From Nitrososphaerota archaeon (GTDB lineage: Archaea > Thermoproteota > Nitrososphaeria > Nitrososphaerales > Gagatemarchaeaceae), in contig VBPQ01000118.1 of assembly GCA_005877185.1 (NCBI GenBank), forward strand, positions 1 to 5,855: DNA of 5,855 nucleotides. Reading direction: 5' to 3'. This document shows, piece by piece, positions 4,578 to 5,855 of the stretch; the first letter of the stretch is position 1; every line of letters begins with the position of its first letter. Made by a program: the position numbers and the translations under genes. The notes under the pieces were generated by a model. It did not search any database. It saw only the letters and a program-made list of their open reading frames with translations, and was not told where the DNA came from.

Positions 4578-4865
4578 GTGAGCAAGGAAGAGTTTCAGCG
4601 GTGGTTCAAATCGGGGTCAACCCTTCCCCTCGCCGTCAAAGGGCACACCTTCTCCTTGGGGCGAGACGACATAGTCAAGGTGGACGGCGGGAAGTTTGTC
4701 TACGAGGAAGCTCTTCAGCTCGTGGTCATGCTAAACTCCAGAAATCCCCTCTCTCAGCTAAACGCGAGCGTACTGATCTGGGAGAGGAACGGAGTCCTCC
4801 GCCTGATAGTTCTTGCGCTCGCGGTGATAATCGTCGTCGCGGTAATCGCCTTCGCGCGTCGCTAG
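4578..4865 (+). CDS. Small C-terminally anchored membrane protein, unknown
   Basis: The product is 95 residues from a GTG start. Residues 1-70 are soluble, with alternating charged and hydrophobic residues and probable short strands around HTFSLGRDDIVKVDGGKFVY (23-42). Residues 74-92 are one strongly hydrophobic helix (LRLIVLALAVIIVVAVIAF), ending with RR at 94-95. There is no signal peptide, so a tail-anchored topology with the soluble part in the cytoplasm is likely, although the flanking arginines on both sides make the orientation less than certain. The gene follows the tRNA and hairpins under its own promoter-like box, and its stop is nine bases from the stop of the convergent UPF0182 gene. 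I do not recognise the family. That it is real rests on the promoter spacing, the clean membrane helix and the high G/C third positions. Confidence 0.7.
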   Translation: MSKEEFQRWFKSGSTLPLAVKGHTFSLGRDDIVKVDGGKFVYEEALQLVVMLNSRNPLSQLNASVLIWERNGVLRLIVLALAVIIVVAVIAFARR

Positions 4866-4874
4866 CAACTCAGG

Positions 4875-5855
4875 CTAGAGCTTTATCGTGATGTAGTAAA
4901 GCTCGGTGATGCTCCCGCGGAGCTGAAAGACGCCCACATCCAGTCCGCCGCCGCTGCCGCTGTCCGTCCAGAGATAGACCGCGCTCCCGACGCTACCCGG
5001 AGTGTGCCCCGTGATGAATTCGCTCACTTGAGCTAGCGTGCCGTTTAGCCCGAGGTTTCCGAGCGAGAGAGTCCCGGTCTTGATCCAGACTGTGGGGTTG
5101 ACCGTAGTCGCGTTCACGAGGGTAAGCTTCATGGAGGAGACGAGCGATGAGATGCCCGCTAGCAGCGCCTGGGTCCTGTTGCCCGCGGCGGGGACTGCAC
5201 CCCCCGCGAGGTTGCGGTAGGCGGCACCCGCATTCGCCCCTACGCCCACCGCGTCTGTGGTCGGGTTTACAGCGGTCATGAATGGAAGCTGGGTAACCAC
5301 GCCGGCTGTACCCGGCTTGGTGTAGACAGCGACGAAGTAGGTCAGGGTGCCGCCGACTGAGTAGAGAAGGTATGACCCGAACCTGAAGTTGGGCAGCAGC
5401 GTGAGTTGGGTTCTGACCTGGCTGTTCGTGGTGAGAGCATTCTCCGCCGCCGAGGGCCCGATGATCGTCGACGAAGTGGAGGGATTCTCGTAGAGGTAGA
5501 TCTGTCCCAGCCTGTCCCCTCCGTACGCGATGTAGAGCCCAGCCAAATTCCTGCTCGCCGCACTCCTGAAGTGGACGAGTTGCGTTCCCACGAAGTATAT
5601 GTTGTTCCCAACGGCCCACGGAATGTACTGCACGGTGCTGTTCTCGGGCCGCTCGTAGAACTGGGTTGCCGACCTCCACACGAACGGGTCGTTCACGTGA
5701 AAGCCGAAGTCATAGTCGAGTTGGCCGGCCACCTGGGGAGAGCCTAGGAGCTGCTCGGGATACCTCAGTTGCGGGACCAGCCAAGCGGGCGGGCTCTTCC
5801 AGCTGCTGTAGTAGTTGCCGTAGAAAGTGGTCAAAAAGTCCGATGTCCCAGTCCC
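4875..5855 (-). CDS. UPF0182-family membrane protein, C-terminal part (runs off window)
   Basis: The frame is open from the right edge to a TAG at 4875-4877, giving the last 326 residues. No start belongs inside the window, since coding matches continue to the edge. UPF0182 proteins are large, roughly 900-1000 residues, with several N-terminal membrane helices and a big extracytoplasmic domain; the biochemical role is unknown. Family marks, counted from the first residue in the window, are LRYPEQL (30-36), HVNDPFVW (53-60), RNLAGLYIAYGGDRLGQIYL (102-121), IIGPSAAENA (131-140), QVRTQLTLL (146-154) and the strand-rich segment ending VAVYTKPG (175-182). The remaining 140 residues are Gly, Ala, Thr and Val rich and end in YYITIKL. 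The fragment has no obvious membrane helix, in agreement with it being the exported domain. The 3' end is convergent with the small membrane-protein gene. Confidence 0.85.
   Translation of the reverse strand, partial: GTGTSDFLTTFYGNYYSSWKSPPAWLVPQLRYPEQLLGSPQVAGQLDYDFGFHVNDPFVWRSATQFYERPENSTVQYIPWAVGNNIYFVGTQLVHFRSAASRNLAGLYIAYGGDRLGQIYLYENPSTSSTIIGPSAAENALTTNSQVRTQLTLLPNFRFGSYLLYSVGGTLTYFVAVYTKPGTAGVVTQLPFMTAVNPTTDAVGVGANAGAAYRNLAGGAVPAAGNRTQALLAGISSLVSSMKLTLVNATTVNPTVWIKTGTLSLGNLGLNGTLAQVSEFITGHTPGSVGSAVYLWTDSGSGGGLDVGVFQLRGSITELYYITIKL

Noticed and set aside
4376..4891. Plus-strand open frame of 171 residues
   Set aside because: It starts inside the tRNA, crosses the hairpins and overlaps the small membrane-protein gene in another frame; the peptide is Arg/Ser-rich and low in structure.
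4993..5679. Minus-strand frame of 228 residues inside the UPF0182 gene
   Set aside because: It is a frame shadow; the real frame has the family motifs and no stops.
1..5855. CRISPR array, insertion sequence or defence cluster
   Set aside because: No regularly spaced repeats, transposase or Cas-like frames were seen on either strand; the only mobile element is the intein.

Overview
The window looks archaeal. Four reading frames start 27 to 31 bases downstream of an AT-rich TATA-like box, as in leaderless archaeal transcripts. The isoprenoid gene is an HMG-CoA reductase of the class II (bacterial-type) family that some archaea carry. The tRNA has no encoded CCA and carries an insertion resembling an archaeal non-canonical intron. 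The lineage cannot be fixed from this sequence; both Thermoplasmata-like and Thermoproteota-like hosts are possible. Genes are densely packed on both strands.

Layout, left to right: the 5' part of a secreted-protein gene (1-277, minus); a small four-helix membrane protein (420-851, minus); and, divergent from it, a molybdopterin-dependent sulfite oxidase-like oxidoreductase (972-2690, plus) interrupted by a 368-residue intein (1170-2273). A 30-bp gap containing a perfect hairpin separates this from the convergent class II HMG-CoA reductase gene (2721-4001, minus). Region 4002-4359 holds the reductase promoter, a perfect TTACAA/TTGTAA inverted repeat, and an open frame (4130-4324) that looks coding but has no usable start. 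Then come a tRNA-Val(CAC) with about 25 extra bases in the variable loop (4360-4459), two stacked hairpins (4471-4513), a 95-residue C-terminally anchored membrane protein (4578-4865, plus), and the convergent 3' end of a UPF0182-family gene (4875-5855, minus, running off the window).

The standout is the intein. It sits immediately before the cysteine expected to bind molybdenum, so the precursor cannot have a normal active site until the intein is removed. Its homing-endonuclease domain appears dead, with glycine in both LAGLIDADG positions that normally hold the catalytic acid. Its last two residues are Arg-Asp in place of the usual His-Asn. Apart from the convergent and divergent arrangements, the genes show no obvious common pathway.
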